A DNA stretch of 64,000 bases from Coprococcus sp. GTDB lineage: Bacteria; Bacillota; Clostridia; Lachnospirales; Lachnospiraceae. This document shows positions 17,757 through 27,300 of this stretch, piece after piece; position 1 is the stretch's first letter, and every line of letters starts with the position of its first letter. The stretch spans positions 62,001 to 126,000 of the forward strand of contig JAGBHU010000044.1 in NCBI GenBank assembly GCA_017935345.1, read 5' to 3'. A program made the translations under genes and the position numbers. The notes beneath the pieces were generated by a model. That model saw only the letters and a list, made by a program, of their open reading frames with translations, made no database searches and was not told the origin of the DNA.

Positions 17757-18677
17757 TTATAATTGTCTTAACTTTTTGAGTAAATTTTTAAAATATTCTG
17801 GCAAATCTGCGGTAAATTCAATATATTCATTTGTAGTAGGATGGATAAATCCCAGAACACCTGCATGCAGTGTTTGTCCTTGAAGGTGAAATTCATTCTT
17901 GCGGCTGCAATATAACTCATCACCAAGTATGGGATGGTTTATAGATGCCATATGAACTCTTATCTGGTGGGTTCTTCCTGTTTCAAGCCGGCATTCAATC
18001 AGGGTATACTTATTATTGATACGTTCCAGTACCTTATAGTGTGTAACCGCACTTCTGCCGTTTTTGTAGTTTATTGCCATCTTTTTTCTGTCATTAGGAT
18101 TTCTGCCGATAGGAGCATCAACGGTTCCTTCATCATCAACGATATTATCATAACATAGAGCATAATACTTTCTTGTAATGGAATGAACACTTAATTGGCT
18201 GGATATACATTGATGCGCATTATCATTTTTGCATATTACAAGAAGCCCTGTCGTGTCCATATCGATTCTATGTACGATGCCGGGTCTGAATTCGCCGTTT
18301 ATTGTAGATAGGTTATTTTGGAAATGATGCATCAGGGCATTTACGAGGGTTCCCGTATAATGACCCGGTGCAGGGTGAACGACCATTCCCTTGGGTTTAT
18401 TTATAATAATAATATCTTCATCTTCATAGACGATATCAATAGGGATATCTTCCGGGAGAATTTCAACCTGCACGGGTTCCGGAATGGAAATGTCTATTAC
18501 ATCAGATGAAGATACCTTGTAGCTGGGTTTTACAGGTATGCCATTTACCTTTACGAATTGTTTTTCAAACAGATTCTTTAAAAATGAACGTGAGTAATCA
18601 TCAAAATAATCTGTAAGTGCTTTATCGATTCTTTTATTTTCCCAGTTTTCATCAGCTTCAATGTTGTAATATTCCAA
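17757..18677 (-). CDS. rluD: Ribosomal large subunit pseudouridine synthase (RluD family)
   Basis: A 306-residue pseudouridine synthase. An S4 RNA-binding domain (about 14-60) precedes the catalytic domain; Asp139 in HRIDMDTTG is the nucleophile, and GRTHQIRVHM near 230 is the second signature. RluD enzymes modify helix 69 of 23S rRNA; the family also includes RluA/RluC types, so the exact target is inferred. It is downstream of lspA, as in many Firmicutes where lspA and the RluD-like ylyB are neighbours. Confidence 0.9.
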   Translation of the reverse strand: MEYYNIEADENWENKRIDKALTDYFDDYSRSFLKNLFEKQFVKVNGIPVKPSYKVSSSDVIDISIPEPVQVEILPEDIPIDIVYEDEDIIIINKPKGMVVHPAPGHYTGTLVNALMHHFQNNLSTINGEFRPGIVHRIDMDTTGLLVICKNDNAHQCISSQLSVHSITRKYYALCYDNIVDDEGTVDAPIGRNPNDRKKMAINYKNGRSAVTHYKVLERINNKYTLIECRLETGRTHQIRVHMASINHPILGDELYCSRKNEFHLQGQTLHAGVLGFIHPTTNEYIEFTADLPEYFKNLLKKLRQL

Positions 18678-18786
18678 TTTTTACGATTCCTTATATTTCT
18701 ATCATAATCAAACTTGAGGTTTACTGTATACAAACAGTATATACATTACAGCAGTATACTGCTTGTTAAATGATTATCATTTTAGG

Positions 18787-19290
18787 TTACAATGATTGCT
18801 TTTTATGAAACAGTACATCGAAATCTTCATCCTTGTATTTGAAAATAACAAGAATCAGGATAATGAATACACTGCAGGTAACATAGATATCCGCGACATT
18901 AAATACAGGAAAGTTTATCAGATTAAAATCGAACATATCTATTACAAAACCATGTATGATTCTGTCGATAATATTTCCTGTTGCACCTGCTGTTAAAAAT
19001 ACGGCACAAATGCGTAGAGGCTTGAAGCTATCTTGTTTTACCATTTTTATATACATAATGATTACGCCAATTAAAATAGCGATAGTCAAAATCAGAAGAA
19101 ATATTCTTTTCCCTGAGAGACTACCCCATGCAGCACCTTTATTTTGTACATAGGTAATGGAAAATACTCCTTTTATCAGTTGTATCGACTCTCCTACCTT
19201 CATATTTGTATTTATCAGAAATTTTACAAACTGGTCAAGAAATGTTAGAAGGCAAATACTGATAAAAGCCATGACATAGTTTTTTTTCAT
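18787..19290 (-). CDS. lspA: Lipoprotein signal peptidase II
   Basis: LspA removes signal peptides from diacylglyceryl-modified prolipoproteins in the membrane. The 167-residue protein has four hydrophobic segments and both catalytic aspartates: Asp109 in GNIIDR and Asp134 in FNVADI. NKGAAWG (about 50-56) is another family signature. ATG 19290 follows AAAGGAT; an in-frame ATG at 19383 would extend into aroB and adds no recognisable sequence. Several lipoproteins in this window (DacF-like, DUF3048) would be substrates. Confidence 0.95.
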   Translation of the reverse strand: MKKNYVMAFISICLLTFLDQFVKFLINTNMKVGESIQLIKGVFSITYVQNKGAAWGSLSGKRIFLLILTIAILIGVIIMYIKMVKQDSFKPLRICAVFLTAGATGNIIDRIIHGFVIDMFDFNLINFPVFNVADIYVTCSVFIILILVIFKYKDEDFDVLFHKKQSL

Positions 19291-19312
19291 AATGCATCCT
19301 TTCCTGTTGACA

Positions 19313-20410
19313 TTATAATGCACCTGCAATGGAAAATGCTTCTGCCATATCGTTATCGGTAATATCCATATCGATATAAGCATTTCCTATTTCTTTCAGC
19401 AGAATAAATTTAATTTTGTTACCGAGCATCTTTTTGTCATTCTTGGTATATTCTATTACAGTGTCAATATCCATATCCTCATAATCCGATATTACAGGGA
19501 AGTTAAATTCCCGGAAGGTATGATATATTAAATCCAAATCAGATTTGCTGATAAGTCCCTTTGAATAGGATATGGAGGCAGCCAGAATACAGCCCAGTCC
19601 TACACATGCACCATGACTTAGTGACAGCTTTAAATATTTTTCAATAGCGTGACCTAAGGTGTGTCCGAAGTTTAAAAGTGCTCTTTCGCCTTTTTCAGTC
19701 GGATCATTTTCAACGACCATGCGCTTGATATTACAGCTTATTTTTATCATATGGGCAAGAACGGATTGATCCTTTGACAATATTTTTTCTTGATTATCCG
19801 TTAGCCATTTGAAATAATCAGCATCTTTTATAAGACCGTGTTTGATTATCTCGCCCATGCCTGACGTAAACTGTTCATCGGATAGTGTATTTAAGGTTGA
19901 TACATTGATATATACAAGCTTAGGCATATGAAATGCTCCTACCATATTTTTATAGGAATCAAAGTCTACGCCTGTTTTGCCGCCGATACTGCTGTCTACC
20001 TGAGCAAGAAGACTTGTAGGAATCTGAACGAAGTCGATTCCTCTTAGATATGTTGCCGCAGCATACCCTGTTATATCACCTGTTACACCGCCACCTAAAG
20101 CAATGAGCAAATCCTTTCTGTCGAATTTTGCCAGGATTAACTTCTCATATATCATCTGAACGGTATCGAGCGTTTTATTTTCTTCTCCTGCATCAAATGT
20201 GATGGATATTAATTCTTTGCATTTGTTTTTTAGAATATCTGTTACCTTATCAAGGTAAAGAGGGGCTACATTGGATTCTGTAACAATACAAACCCTTCTA
20301 TCAGCAATTCCCTGCCTGGCAAGAAGCTGAGGCAGGGAATTAAAGTCTTCTGCAAAGAAAATATCGTAAATAGGCTTATTGTCCATATGGACTGTAAGTG
20401 TATTGTTCAT
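19313..20410 (-). CDS. aroB: 3-dehydroquinate synthase
   Basis: AroB converts DAHP to 3-dehydroquinate, the second step of the shikimate pathway. The 365-residue protein has the NAD-binding GGGVTGD motif (about 105-111), YLRGIDFVQIPTSLLAQVDS (about 122-141), GGKTGVD, and the zinc-binding histidine region NFGHTLGHAIE. It lies 22 bases before lspA and 26 bases after divIVA, with no other aro genes here. Confidence 0.95.
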   Translation of the reverse strand: MNNTLTVHMDNKPIYDIFFAEDFNSLPQLLARQGIADRRVCIVTESNVAPLYLDKVTDILKNKCKELISITFDAGEENKTLDTVQMIYEKLILAKFDRKDLLIALGGGVTGDITGYAAATYLRGIDFVQIPTSLLAQVDSSIGGKTGVDFDSYKNMVGAFHMPKLVYINVSTLNTLSDEQFTSGMGEIIKHGLIKDADYFKWLTDNQEKILSKDQSVLAHMIKISCNIKRMVVENDPTEKGERALLNFGHTLGHAIEKYLKLSLSHGACVGLGCILAASISYSKGLISKSDLDLIYHTFREFNFPVISDYEDMDIDTVIEYTKNDKKMLGNKIKFILLKEIGNAYIDMDITDNDMAEAFSIAGAL

Positions 20411-20436
20411 TACAATATCTCCCTTTTATATACATT

Positions 20437-21162
20437 TTAGTTTGTTTTGAACGGGTCTACAAATGATTTGCCGCCGAGATTCTTTGTATATACGGAGGAA
20501 TCACTTGTTACGGAACCGCCGCCTGCACCGCCAAGTGTAGAATCAGCAAAGCCGGAACCGCCGCCTGCGCCACCAAGCGTAGATTCATCACGCATCTGCG
20601 GGTCACCGCTGAATGCGGAAAATTTATCTTCATTTGATGTTTTTCTGCCCTGTGGTTTATATGAGCCGTTTGAAGCAGTAGCATCAGTAATAAAATCTTC
20701 AAATTTTAATCCCATCTCTTCATTGATAGGATTCCTTGCAAGAAACTCCAAATGAGAATTCATTAAGTCTCTGAATGCTATGGCATAATCCATATATTGC
20801 TGCTTAATCCCATCGATGTTATCTTCTATTCTTTCAAGCTCTTCTCTTGCAGCATGAACAATATTGTTTGCTTTAATTTTGGCATCATTCTCAATCAGCT
20901 TTGCTTTATCATTCGCATTCTTGGTTGATTCTTCTGCATTTTTCTCAGCCAGCATCAGTGACTTCTGAAGCTTTGATTCAGTGGTTCTATAATGCACAAG
21001 ACTGTCTGTCAGTGTTTTTACCTGACTTGTCAATTCGGCATTTGACTTGTACAGCTCTGTATAGCTCAGTACAACGATATCGAAGAATGCGTCAACATCC
21101 TTTTTGGAATATCCCATTCCTACCTGGAATTTTTTTTGCTGTAAATCAACAGGTGTAAGCAT
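20437..21162 (-). CDS. divIVA: DivIVA-domain cell division/pole protein
   Basis: The N-terminus MLTPVDLQQKKFQVGMGYSK is the membrane-curvature-binding DivIVA start, followed by KKDVDAFFD and a long coiled coil (about 30-150). The 241-residue protein ends in a low-complexity tail with two copies of STLGGAGGGS (about 198-224). DivIVA proteins mark negatively curved membrane at poles and septa and recruit partners. Its place next to sepF and yggS matches the conserved division cluster downstream of ftsZ in Firmicutes, though ftsZ is not here. Confidence 0.9.
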   Translation of the reverse strand: MLTPVDLQQKKFQVGMGYSKKDVDAFFDIVVLSYTELYKSNAELTSQVKTLTDSLVHYRTTESKLQKSLMLAEKNAEESTKNANDKAKLIENDAKIKANNIVHAAREELERIEDNIDGIKQQYMDYAIAFRDLMNSHLEFLARNPINEEMGLKFEDFITDATASNGSYKPQGRKTSNEDKFSAFSGDPQMRDESTLGGAGGGSGFADSTLGGAGGGSVTSDSSVYTKNLGGKSFVDPFKTN

Positions 21163-21203
21163 ATGTACTCCTCCTCATACTCAAATATGTTAAAGGCATT
21201 TTA

Positions 21204-21797
21204 TTAATATCTGTCAAATTGTGATGTAAGTGATGAATCACCAAGTATTTCTTCTCTTAAATCTCCGGATACATATATATCATTTGGAGCCGCAATAAAT
21301 ATATTGCCCGAAATAGCCTGAAGCGAACCATCTACCGCATAACATGCGCCTGCGATAAAATCAATGATTCTCTGTGCTGTCGGAAGCTCAATACCTTCCA
21401 TATTGATAACAATAGCCTGTCCGCTTCTTAAATGATCTATAATCATCTGAGCATCATCAAATTCATCCGGCTTAATAACATACACATGCTGTGATGAATA
21501 CTGTGCTCTTGAGCTGTTTATAGATACAAGCTTATTATTGTTTGATGATGAATTTCTTGCTTGCTTAACTGCTTTTTGTTTTTTCTGAGCAGGTTGTGCT
21601 GTGGCCGCACTGTATGAAGCCTTCTGTGACTGATATGGTGAAGCCTTGGTTGTCTGAACAGCCTTTGGCTCATAATCGTCAAAGTCATCCTCATCATCGA
21701 TATCATCTTCATCAAATAAGTCATCATCAAAGTCGTCACCAGAATCGTTTAATTTGAAATAGTCTAAAAAACTCTTTTTTGTACTACCCTTTGCCAT
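21204..21797 (-). CDS. sepF: Cell division protein SepF
   Basis: SepF is a membrane anchor and bundler of FtsZ filaments. The 197-residue protein has a short N-terminal part with MAKGSTKKSFLDYFKL (likely membrane-binding helix), a very acidic Asp-rich stretch (about 18-42), an Ala/Gln/Lys linker, and the C-terminal SepF domain (about 103-197) with VYVIKPDEFDDAQMI and the FIAGACYAVDGSLQAI helix. Spacing to yggS is 12 bases, suggesting one operon. Confidence 0.93.
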   Translation of the reverse strand: MAKGSTKKSFLDYFKLNDSGDDFDDDLFDEDDIDDEDDFDDYEPKAVQTTKASPYQSQKASYSAATAQPAQKKQKAVKQARNSSSNNNKLVSINSSRAQYSSQHVYVIKPDEFDDAQMIIDHLRSGQAIVINMEGIELPTAQRIIDFIAGACYAVDGSLQAISGNIFIAAPNDIYVSGDLREEILGDSSLTSQFDRY

Positions 21798-21809
21798 GAT
21801 GGTTCTCCT

Positions 21810-22508
21810 TTAAGATATATTATAATTTCTTGCACCAAAAATTCCGGTACCCACTCTAACCATAGTAGCACCTTCTTCAATGGCAACTTCATAATCGTTT
21901 GTCATGCCCATTGAAAGCACATTCATATCAATATTATCAATGCTTTTAGATTTTATGTCAAGGGATAAATTCTTTAAATTGCGGAAATGTACCCTGTTTT
22001 CTTCCGGATTATCCACAAATGGTGCTATTGTCATCAGTCCCTTTACCTGAATATGGGAAAAATCCTTGATTTCATGAATCAAATCAAGCACCTCCCATGT
22101 CTTTATTCCAAATTTGGATTCCTCTTCTGCTACATTTACTTCTATCAGAACAGGACAGATTACATTCTTTTTTGCAGCCTCTTTTTCGATTACCTTTGCA
22201 AGATTAAGGGAATCGACAGAGTGAATCATGCATGCTTTATCTACAATATATTTAACTTTATTTGTCTGCAAATGTCCTATCATGTGCCAGTTTACAGGTT
22301 TGAAAACCTTCTCATATTTATCTGTCAGCTCCTGAACCTTATTTTCACCGAAATTGACACAGCTTGTAAGGCTGATAAGCTCTTCAATATCGGATAAAGG
22401 CTTTGTTTTACTTACGGCAATAAGAGTGACCTCATCACGGCTTCTGCCGCTCCTTTTACATGCTTCAAGAATTTTTGCTTCTACTTCATCATAGTTTTCC
22501 TTTAACAT
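21810..22508 (-). CDS. yggS: PLP homeostasis protein, YggS/PLPBP family
   Basis: A 232-residue single-domain TIM-barrel protein that binds pyridoxal phosphate and buffers vitamin B6; no enzymatic activity is established for the family. AVSKTK places the PLP-binding lysine at about residue 34. FGENKVQE, WHMIGHLQTNK and SMGMTNDYEVAIEEGATMVRVG, shortened here to SMGMTNDYEVAI, are its other signatures. It lies within the division cluster, as in Bacillus and Streptococcus. Confidence 0.94.
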   Translation of the reverse strand: MLKENYDEVEAKILEACKRSGRSRDEVTLIAVSKTKPLSDIEELISLTSCVNFGENKVQELTDKYEKVFKPVNWHMIGHLQTNKVKYIVDKACMIHSVDSLNLAKVIEKEAAKKNVICPVLIEVNVAEEESKFGIKTWEVLDLIHEIKDFSHIQVKGLMTIAPFVDNPEENRVHFRNLKNLSLDIKSKSIDNIDMNVLSMGMTNDYEVAIEEGATMVRVGTGIFGARNYNIS

Positions 22509-22526
22509 TCATTATCAACTCCTAAA

Positions 22527-23918
22527 TTAGTATATTACCTGATTTTCTTTTACATCCGTAGCAATTAGAACGATTCTGTCATAGGCTGAAATTCCATATG
22601 AAATACCGGGTTCAACAATGGAATAATCATCACCCTCAACCATAATATTGATACGTTTAAACTGGGCGGTTCCCTGTGTAACACAAAATACACCAGTCAG
22701 CTTGTGTGTTGCTGCCGTAGTAAGTGAAAATGTTTCGTTTGTATCATTTGCAATAAATATGGCATCACTGTCTATACCTGCCGGGTCTACATAGCAGAAA
22801 CGCTCATCAGTAAAGTAAATAACCGGTGATATCTGCTTTACGGATACATCCCCTGATTCGGTGAGTATTCGTTGGTTAAAGAACTGCTCACTTGTAGAGC
22901 CGCTGCCTCCTGATAAGAATTCTATCGGTACAATATATACATCTTTTTCCGTTATGGCGGAATTTGGTATTTTAAGTCCCGTTGTTTCCGAGAAAATAAA
23001 ATGGATGTCCAAATATCGTTCGTTAACGTATTGAGCCATATATTTATCGATATTGATTATGATATAATATTCATCACCCTGTTCTAAGGTATCATATTTC
23101 GTAGTAAGCTTTCTGCCTGAATCATTGATTGTAAATTTTATATATTCAGAAGCTGATACCTTTTTGTATTCTTCCTTTGTAAGCTGTACTGCTATACTCC
23201 ATGATTCATTATCGATTATTTTATAAACCGGACTTCCCGAGGAAATAATATCTCCTGTTTTAAGCGTCTGTTTATTGTATTTTGTTTTATCGAAGATATC
23301 TGCATTTATCTGTGAGACAGATAAATCCTCAAAACCATCCTGATAATATGTGACAATACCGCTGGATGATGATTTATATGACTTGAAGGTGCTGTCAAAT
23401 GCCGGATTGGCTGTAAGCTGCTCAAGTGCAAGTTCTTCATACAGTTCCAATACTTTATTATATATGCTGTATTTAAAGTCATATATATCCGAAAAGGTTG
23501 AGGCGGAAAATCCTGCCTTAAAAAGCTGTATCTGTCCGCTTATATCATCAAATTCTTTATCGGTCATCAAATTCTTATTATTATTCTGCACATCATAGAG
23601 TGCATCATACATTGAGCCTGTCTCATCGATGGAATAGACATTTGAATTTTTGGATACCTTTTCACCATCCCGTATATAGTAACACACATAGCCGGAAGTG
23701 CTTGAATATTCAAGTCTTTCGTTTCTTATAGCAATTCCCGTTGCTGTGAAATCGGTATCATAGCTGCTTTCTTCAACCTGAAAGATACTCAAATCATGGT
23801 CGTTGAAAGATAGTGCTATTCGAATCAGCATATATACAAAAATAATAGAAAATAAAATAAAACCAAAACTGATTTTTATCGGTGCAGGCTTTGGATTTTT
23901 CCTCTTAATGGTTGCCAT
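22527..23918 (-). CDS. HlyD-like membrane-anchored protein
   Basis: A 463-residue protein with a basic N-terminus, one membrane segment (about 18-38) and a long extracytoplasmic part. Residues about 55-95 (ATGIAIRNE..SGYVCYYIRDGEKVSKNSNVYSI) resemble the lipoyl/barrel-sandwich domain of HlyD-type adaptors, and a second half-motif recurs near 215-235 (LKTGDIISSGSPVYKI). HlyD proteins bridge exporters to the envelope, but no exporter gene is adjacent; the gene instead sits directly upstream of yggS-sepF, a placement I recall from other Lachnospiraceae, so a division or envelope role is possible. Function not assigned. Confidence 0.65.
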   Translation of the reverse strand: MATIKRKNPKPAPIKISFGFILFSIIFVYMLIRIALSFNDHDLSIFQVEESSYDTDFTATGIAIRNERLEYSSTSGYVCYYIRDGEKVSKNSNVYSIDETGSMYDALYDVQNNNKNLMTDKEFDDISGQIQLFKAGFSASTFSDIYDFKYSIYNKVLELYEELALEQLTANPAFDSTFKSYKSSSSGIVTYYQDGFEDLSVSQINADIFDKTKYNKQTLKTGDIISSGSPVYKIIDNESWSIAVQLTKEEYKKVSASEYIKFTINDSGRKLTTKYDTLEQGDEYYIIINIDKYMAQYVNERYLDIHFIFSETTGLKIPNSAITEKDVYIVPIEFLSGGSGSTSEQFFNQRILTESGDVSVKQISPVIYFTDERFCYVDPAGIDSDAIFIANDTNETFSLTTAATHKLTGVFCVTQGTAQFKRINIMVEGDDYSIVEPGISYGISAYDRIVLIATDVKENQVIY

Positions 23919-24011
23919 TCAAAAATCTCCCTTTAAGATAAAACGATGAGAAACATTTATATAGCTCAGAGAATGAACAAAGTAAATGTTTCTCATAGTA
24001 ATCATTTATAA

Positions 24012-24437
24012 TTATAGTGCAGCGATGATATTATCCTTATATTCCTCCGGAACATCATTGCTGTCAGTTGCAAAGCAGATAACAATATCAATCCCGTATT
24101 TTTCCGAAATATCATTTATCATGTCAAGAGCATGTTTCACATCATCTTCAGCTCTCTCTGTAAATGTTATCGTTTTGAAATTATCTATGTATAATTTCTC
24201 TATATCATGATCCTGAGATATTATTCCAAGAACAAATCCTACAAACATTTCAAGCTTACTGACACTATAGTTTGTACAGTTAATCATACGAACACGGTTG
24301 CTAAGCTCATACATATGTTTATTGTTATTGTCGAGAAAAACAATGGAGCCATGTGCCACTTTAACATCATTGTTTACTTTATCAATCAGTACCTTCGTTT
24401 TTCCCTTACCCTTATCTCCTGTAATAATCTGAATCAT
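24012..24437 (-). CDS. Small P-loop protein of unknown function
   Basis: A 141-residue protein opening with MIQIITGDKGKGKTKVLID, a Walker A loop (about 7-14). LYIDNFKTITF (about 82-92) could be the Walker B strand and IDIVICFATD (about 118-127) a sensor-like strand, so a compact RecA/P-loop fold is plausible. There is no partner domain and no membrane segment. It lies between the HlyD-like gene and the D,D-carboxypeptidase gene. I do not recognise a specific function. Confidence 0.6.
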   Translation of the reverse strand: MIQIITGDKGKGKTKVLIDKVNNDVKVAHGSIVFLDNNNKHMYELSNRVRMINCTNYSVSKLEMFVGFVLGIISQDHDIEKLYIDNFKTITFTERAEDDVKHALDMINDISEKYGIDIVICFATDSNDVPEEYKDNIIAAL

Positions 24438-24472
24438 TTTAATGCCTCCTTGGAATATCTATTAGAATAATA

Positions 24473-25447
24473 TTATTCTGCTGAATGAATGAGTTTCGTC
24501 ATATCACTGTAGAGGGCTTCGGGACCGTCGGCACCTGCCACAACTGCGATAAACTTATCTCCTGTGGAATCCTTTACAAACTCTATCATCAGACAGTTTC
24601 CCGCCTGATCCGTTGTTCCGGTTTTCCATGAACCAAGGGAGTAGCCATCAGGAAGGTTGCATTCTTCTGCAAGAAATCCGTTTGTCGGCTTAATCTCCTT
24701 TGTCTGTGTTACACCATTCTCATCAATATATGTAAATTCATAAAGCGGAATGGAATCTATTATATAAGCAAGGTCATGTTTTATAAATTCAGAAAAAATA
24801 ATATATAAATCATATGCGGTGGTATAGTGGTTATCCGAATGAAGTCCATGCGGATTCTCAAAATGTGTATTGACTGCCCCCAATTCTATTGCTTTTTCAT
24901 TCATCATATCAACAAATGCCGATTCACTTCCTGCTACCTGTTCGGCAAGAAGAATGGCACAGTCGTTATATGAACGTATAAGAAGGCTGTATAACAAATC
25001 TTTTACCGTAACCTGACAGCCACCGGTAAGGTCACTTGCCATTACATTCCATTCGTCAAATGTAACGGTGTGGTCGAGTGTAACGACCTTATCCATGGAC
25101 AGCTTTCCCTGGTCGATACTTTCTATTACAAGAAGTCCTGTCATAATCTTTGTCATACTGGCAGGATATATTTTTTTATGTACATTATAGGCAGTTTCAA
25201 CCTCTTTTGTCGAATCATTTATAAGAAGCGTTGAAGCCGTTTTTCTATAAGTTGCATCATTTATATTTTCACCGTCAGCTATAACAGCGAAGTCCATAGA
25301 CATACCATAGCTGCCATATACCGGCATATCCTCTATCAGTCCAAGCTCTAACTGGTTTTTGGTATCATATTTTTTGGAACCACATCCACACAAGGTAAAT
25401 ACGGTTAATATCATTAATGAAATAATAAAAAGATATTTATGCTTCAT
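24473..25447 (-). CDS. D-alanyl-D-alanine carboxypeptidase (DacF-like lipoprotein)
   Basis: A low-molecular-weight penicillin-binding protein that trims the terminal D-Ala of peptidoglycan stem peptides. The N-terminus is a lipoprotein signal peptide ending LCGCGSKK, so the enzyme is probably lipid-anchored outside the cell (about residue 20). Catalytic motifs are present: SMTK (SxxK, in YPASMTKIM), SYN (SxN) and KTG (in SWKTGTTDQAG). The 324-residue length lacks the long C-terminal domain of DacA. It follows mgsA by 11 bases. Confidence 0.9.
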   Translation of the reverse strand: MKHKYLFIISLMILTVFTLCGCGSKKYDTKNQLELGLIEDMPVYGSYGMSMDFAVIADGENINDATYRKTASTLLINDSTKEVETAYNVHKKIYPASMTKIMTGLLVIESIDQGKLSMDKVVTLDHTVTFDEWNVMASDLTGGCQVTVKDLLYSLLIRSYNDCAILLAEQVAGSESAFVDMMNEKAIELGAVNTHFENPHGLHSDNHYTTAYDLYIIFSEFIKHDLAYIIDSIPLYEFTYIDENGVTQTKEIKPTNGFLAEECNLPDGYSLGSWKTGTTDQAGNCLMIEFVKDSTGDKFIAVVAGADGPEALYSDMTKLIHSAE

Positions 25448-25458
25448 AATAACCTCTA

Positions 25459-25854
25459 TTATTTGTAAAATTCACGCCAATCAAGGTCTCCTCTGTCAAG
25501 TGCTTTAATAAGAAGCTCCGCTGTGGCAAGATTGGTTGCAAGCGGAATGTTGTGTGTATCACACAAGGTAAATATATTATTGATATCAGGCTCATGAACC
25601 TTTGGATGAAGAGGGTCACGGAGAAATATAACCATATCAAGATCATTATTTTCAATCTGCGAGCCAAGCTGTTGTTCTCCACCCAAATGACCTGCGATAT
25701 ATTTATGAACCGTCAGGTTGGTGACTTCTTCAATCAATCTGCCTGTGGTTCCTGTAGCAAACAACTGGTTCTTACCTAATATTCCTCTATATGCAATACA
25801 AAAGTTCTGCATTAATTTCTTTTTCGCATCATGTGCAATCAGACCAATGTTCAT
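25459..25854 (-). CDS. mgsA: Methylglyoxal synthase
   Basis: Converts dihydroxyacetone phosphate to methylglyoxal and phosphate, a glycolytic overflow bypass. The 131-residue protein begins MNIGLIAHDAKK and shows FATGTTGRL, GHLGGEQQLGS (phosphate loop), VIFLRDPL and CDTHNIPLATN, all family signatures. AGGAGGAG upstream supports ATG 25854; a longer in-frame reading from 25893 overlaps rodA. It lies between rodA and the carboxypeptidase gene. Confidence 0.95.
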   Translation of the reverse strand: MNIGLIAHDAKKKLMQNFCIAYRGILGKNQLFATGTTGRLIEEVTNLTVHKYIAGHLGGEQQLGSQIENNDLDMVIFLRDPLHPKVHEPDINNIFTLCDTHNIPLATNLATAELLIKALDRGDLDWREFYK

Positions 25855-25864
25855 GAATCTCCTC

Positions 25865-26998
25865 CTAATATTTTTTCTTTTGCAAGTTGACATTCAGCAC
25901 AAGTCCCATTCCGGCACAGATACTGACAAGTGAACTAAGACCGTAGCTGATAAACGGAAGCGGAAGTCCTGTATTTGGTAATATGGCTGTTGCTACACCG
26001 ATATTGATAAAAGTCTGATAACATATCAGTGCAGCCATACCTGATGCAATATACATTCCCTTCTTGTCACTGGCATGTCTGGCAACCCTTATACATTGTA
26101 ACACTATCAGGGCTAAAATTGCAATAATAATAACACTTCCGATAAAACCTAATTCCTCTCCTACTGCGGAAAAAATAAAATCTGTCTGCTGTTCAGATAT
26201 GAGTTTTGTGTCCTTTACCGTTGCAATGGTAGAATTATTGATTCCTTTACCCGAAAGCTGTCCTGAACCAATCGCCATTACAGAGTTATCCTGTTGGTCC
26301 GTAGAGCTTCCGTATTCACTGCCGTATATGAAACCGAGAATACGGTTAATCTGATAGTCTATCAAAAACTGAGGCAGATTGTCCTGCTGGATATACCAGA
26401 AAAAGCCTCCTATACAAGGAATAAGTACCAAAATGGCGATTCCTATCAGTTTCAGACTTAATCCGCCTATAAAAATTACCGTAAATAGTGTAAAGAAAAG
26501 ACATAGTGAGGTGGACAAGTCAGGTTCAGCAGCAATCAGTCCTATCGGTATGGCAAGAAATAATGCGAGCTGTGCAATCGTCTTTAAAGTATTCAGTGTT
26601 TCTGAATGTTTTTCAAGAAATACTGCCGTACAAATAATGAGTATTATCTTTGAAAATTCTGATGGCTGTATTGTTAATGAATCTGATATTACAAACCATC
26701 TGCTGGCACCATGTGTTTCAGAACCTGCGCCCATTACGAGAATCAGCAGCAAAAGCACTATGTTGATGGCATAAAGCACCATATAGTATTTGCAGATAAA
26801 ATGATAATCAATAAGCGAAACGATTATCATACCAATCACACATGCACATACACCCATGATCTGCTTGTTCAGCTTACCCGGTTCGACACTAATGATAATG
26901 ACACTTCCTATAATCATAGCAGTGATTACAAGGATAATCAGTTTGAAATTGTAATTAATCAGTCTGTACTTCTTCTCTTCCATTTCCATTTGAGTCAC
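25865..26998 (-). CDS. rodA: Rod-shape SEDS glycosyltransferase RodA
   Basis: SEDS proteins polymerise lipid II glycan strands together with a cognate class B PBP. The 377-residue protein has about ten hydrophobic segments; the family signatures are GASRWF (about 98-103), QPSEFSK (about 112-118), AEPDLSTSL (about 160-168) and the C-terminal PNTGLPLPFISYGLSS. The Glu-Pro-Asp in AEPD is the expected functional acidic site. FtsW/SpoVE are homologous; proximity to PBP2, mreC and mreD favours RodA. Its start overlaps minE by 44 bases. Confidence 0.9.
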   Translation of the reverse strand: MTQMEMEEKKYRLINYNFKLIILVITAMIIGSVIIISVEPGKLNKQIMGVCACVIGMIIVSLIDYHFICKYYMVLYAINIVLLLLILVMGAGSETHGASRWFVISDSLTIQPSEFSKIILIICTAVFLEKHSETLNTLKTIAQLALFLAIPIGLIAAEPDLSTSLCLFFTLFTVIFIGGLSLKLIGIAILVLIPCIGGFFWYIQQDNLPQFLIDYQINRILGFIYGSEYGSSTDQQDNSVMAIGSGQLSGKGINNSTIATVKDTKLISEQQTDFIFSAVGEELGFIGSVIIIAILALIVLQCIRVARHASDKKGMYIASGMAALICYQTFINIGVATAILPNTGLPLPFISYGLSSLVSICAGMGLVLNVNLQKKKY

Positions 26999-27242
26999 AC
27001 TCTTCTTTTTCTCTTTTTATGTATACATTTGAAATCGGTACTGCGGCAAGCAGTACTCTTTCATTTATCTGTATGTCTATTCCTGAAGGCTCTATATCCA
27101 GATAGTTGTTCAGGGTTTTAGATATAGAGTTCTTTAGTTCATTTATGATTTCAGGTGTACAGCCTATTCTGTCGGATATCAGTATATTCATCAGCCTGTT
27201 TTTGGCGTAGTCACCTGTACTGTTCATACATATGGTATTCAT
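26955..27242 (-). CDS. minE: Cell division topological specificity factor MinE
   Basis: MinE stimulates the MinD ATPase and drives displacement of MinCD from midcell. The 95-residue protein has the anti-MinCD region (AKNRLMNILISDRIGCTPE, about 13-31) and the dimerisation strands with VLLAAVPI. AGGAGG upstream supports the start at 27242. Presence of MinE as well as DivIVA means both known kinds of Min positioning partner are encoded in the window, a combination known from Clostridia. Confidence 0.9.
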   Translation of the reverse strand: MNTICMNSTGDYAKNRLMNILISDRIGCTPEIINELKNSISKTLNNYLDIEPSGIDIQINERVLLAAVPISNVYIKREKEECDSNGNGREEVQTD

Positions 27243-27300
27243 ATTGATTGGACCTCCTTTATTGTATCATCAATCTGAATGGACAAATTGTCTGTCTGGG

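Noticed and set aside
18720-18770. Short inverted repeats (ACTGTATAC, CAGTATACTG) between rluD and lspA
   Set aside because: Arms are short, imperfect and AT-rich, without a T run or similarity to the palindromic elements at 47004 and 51817.
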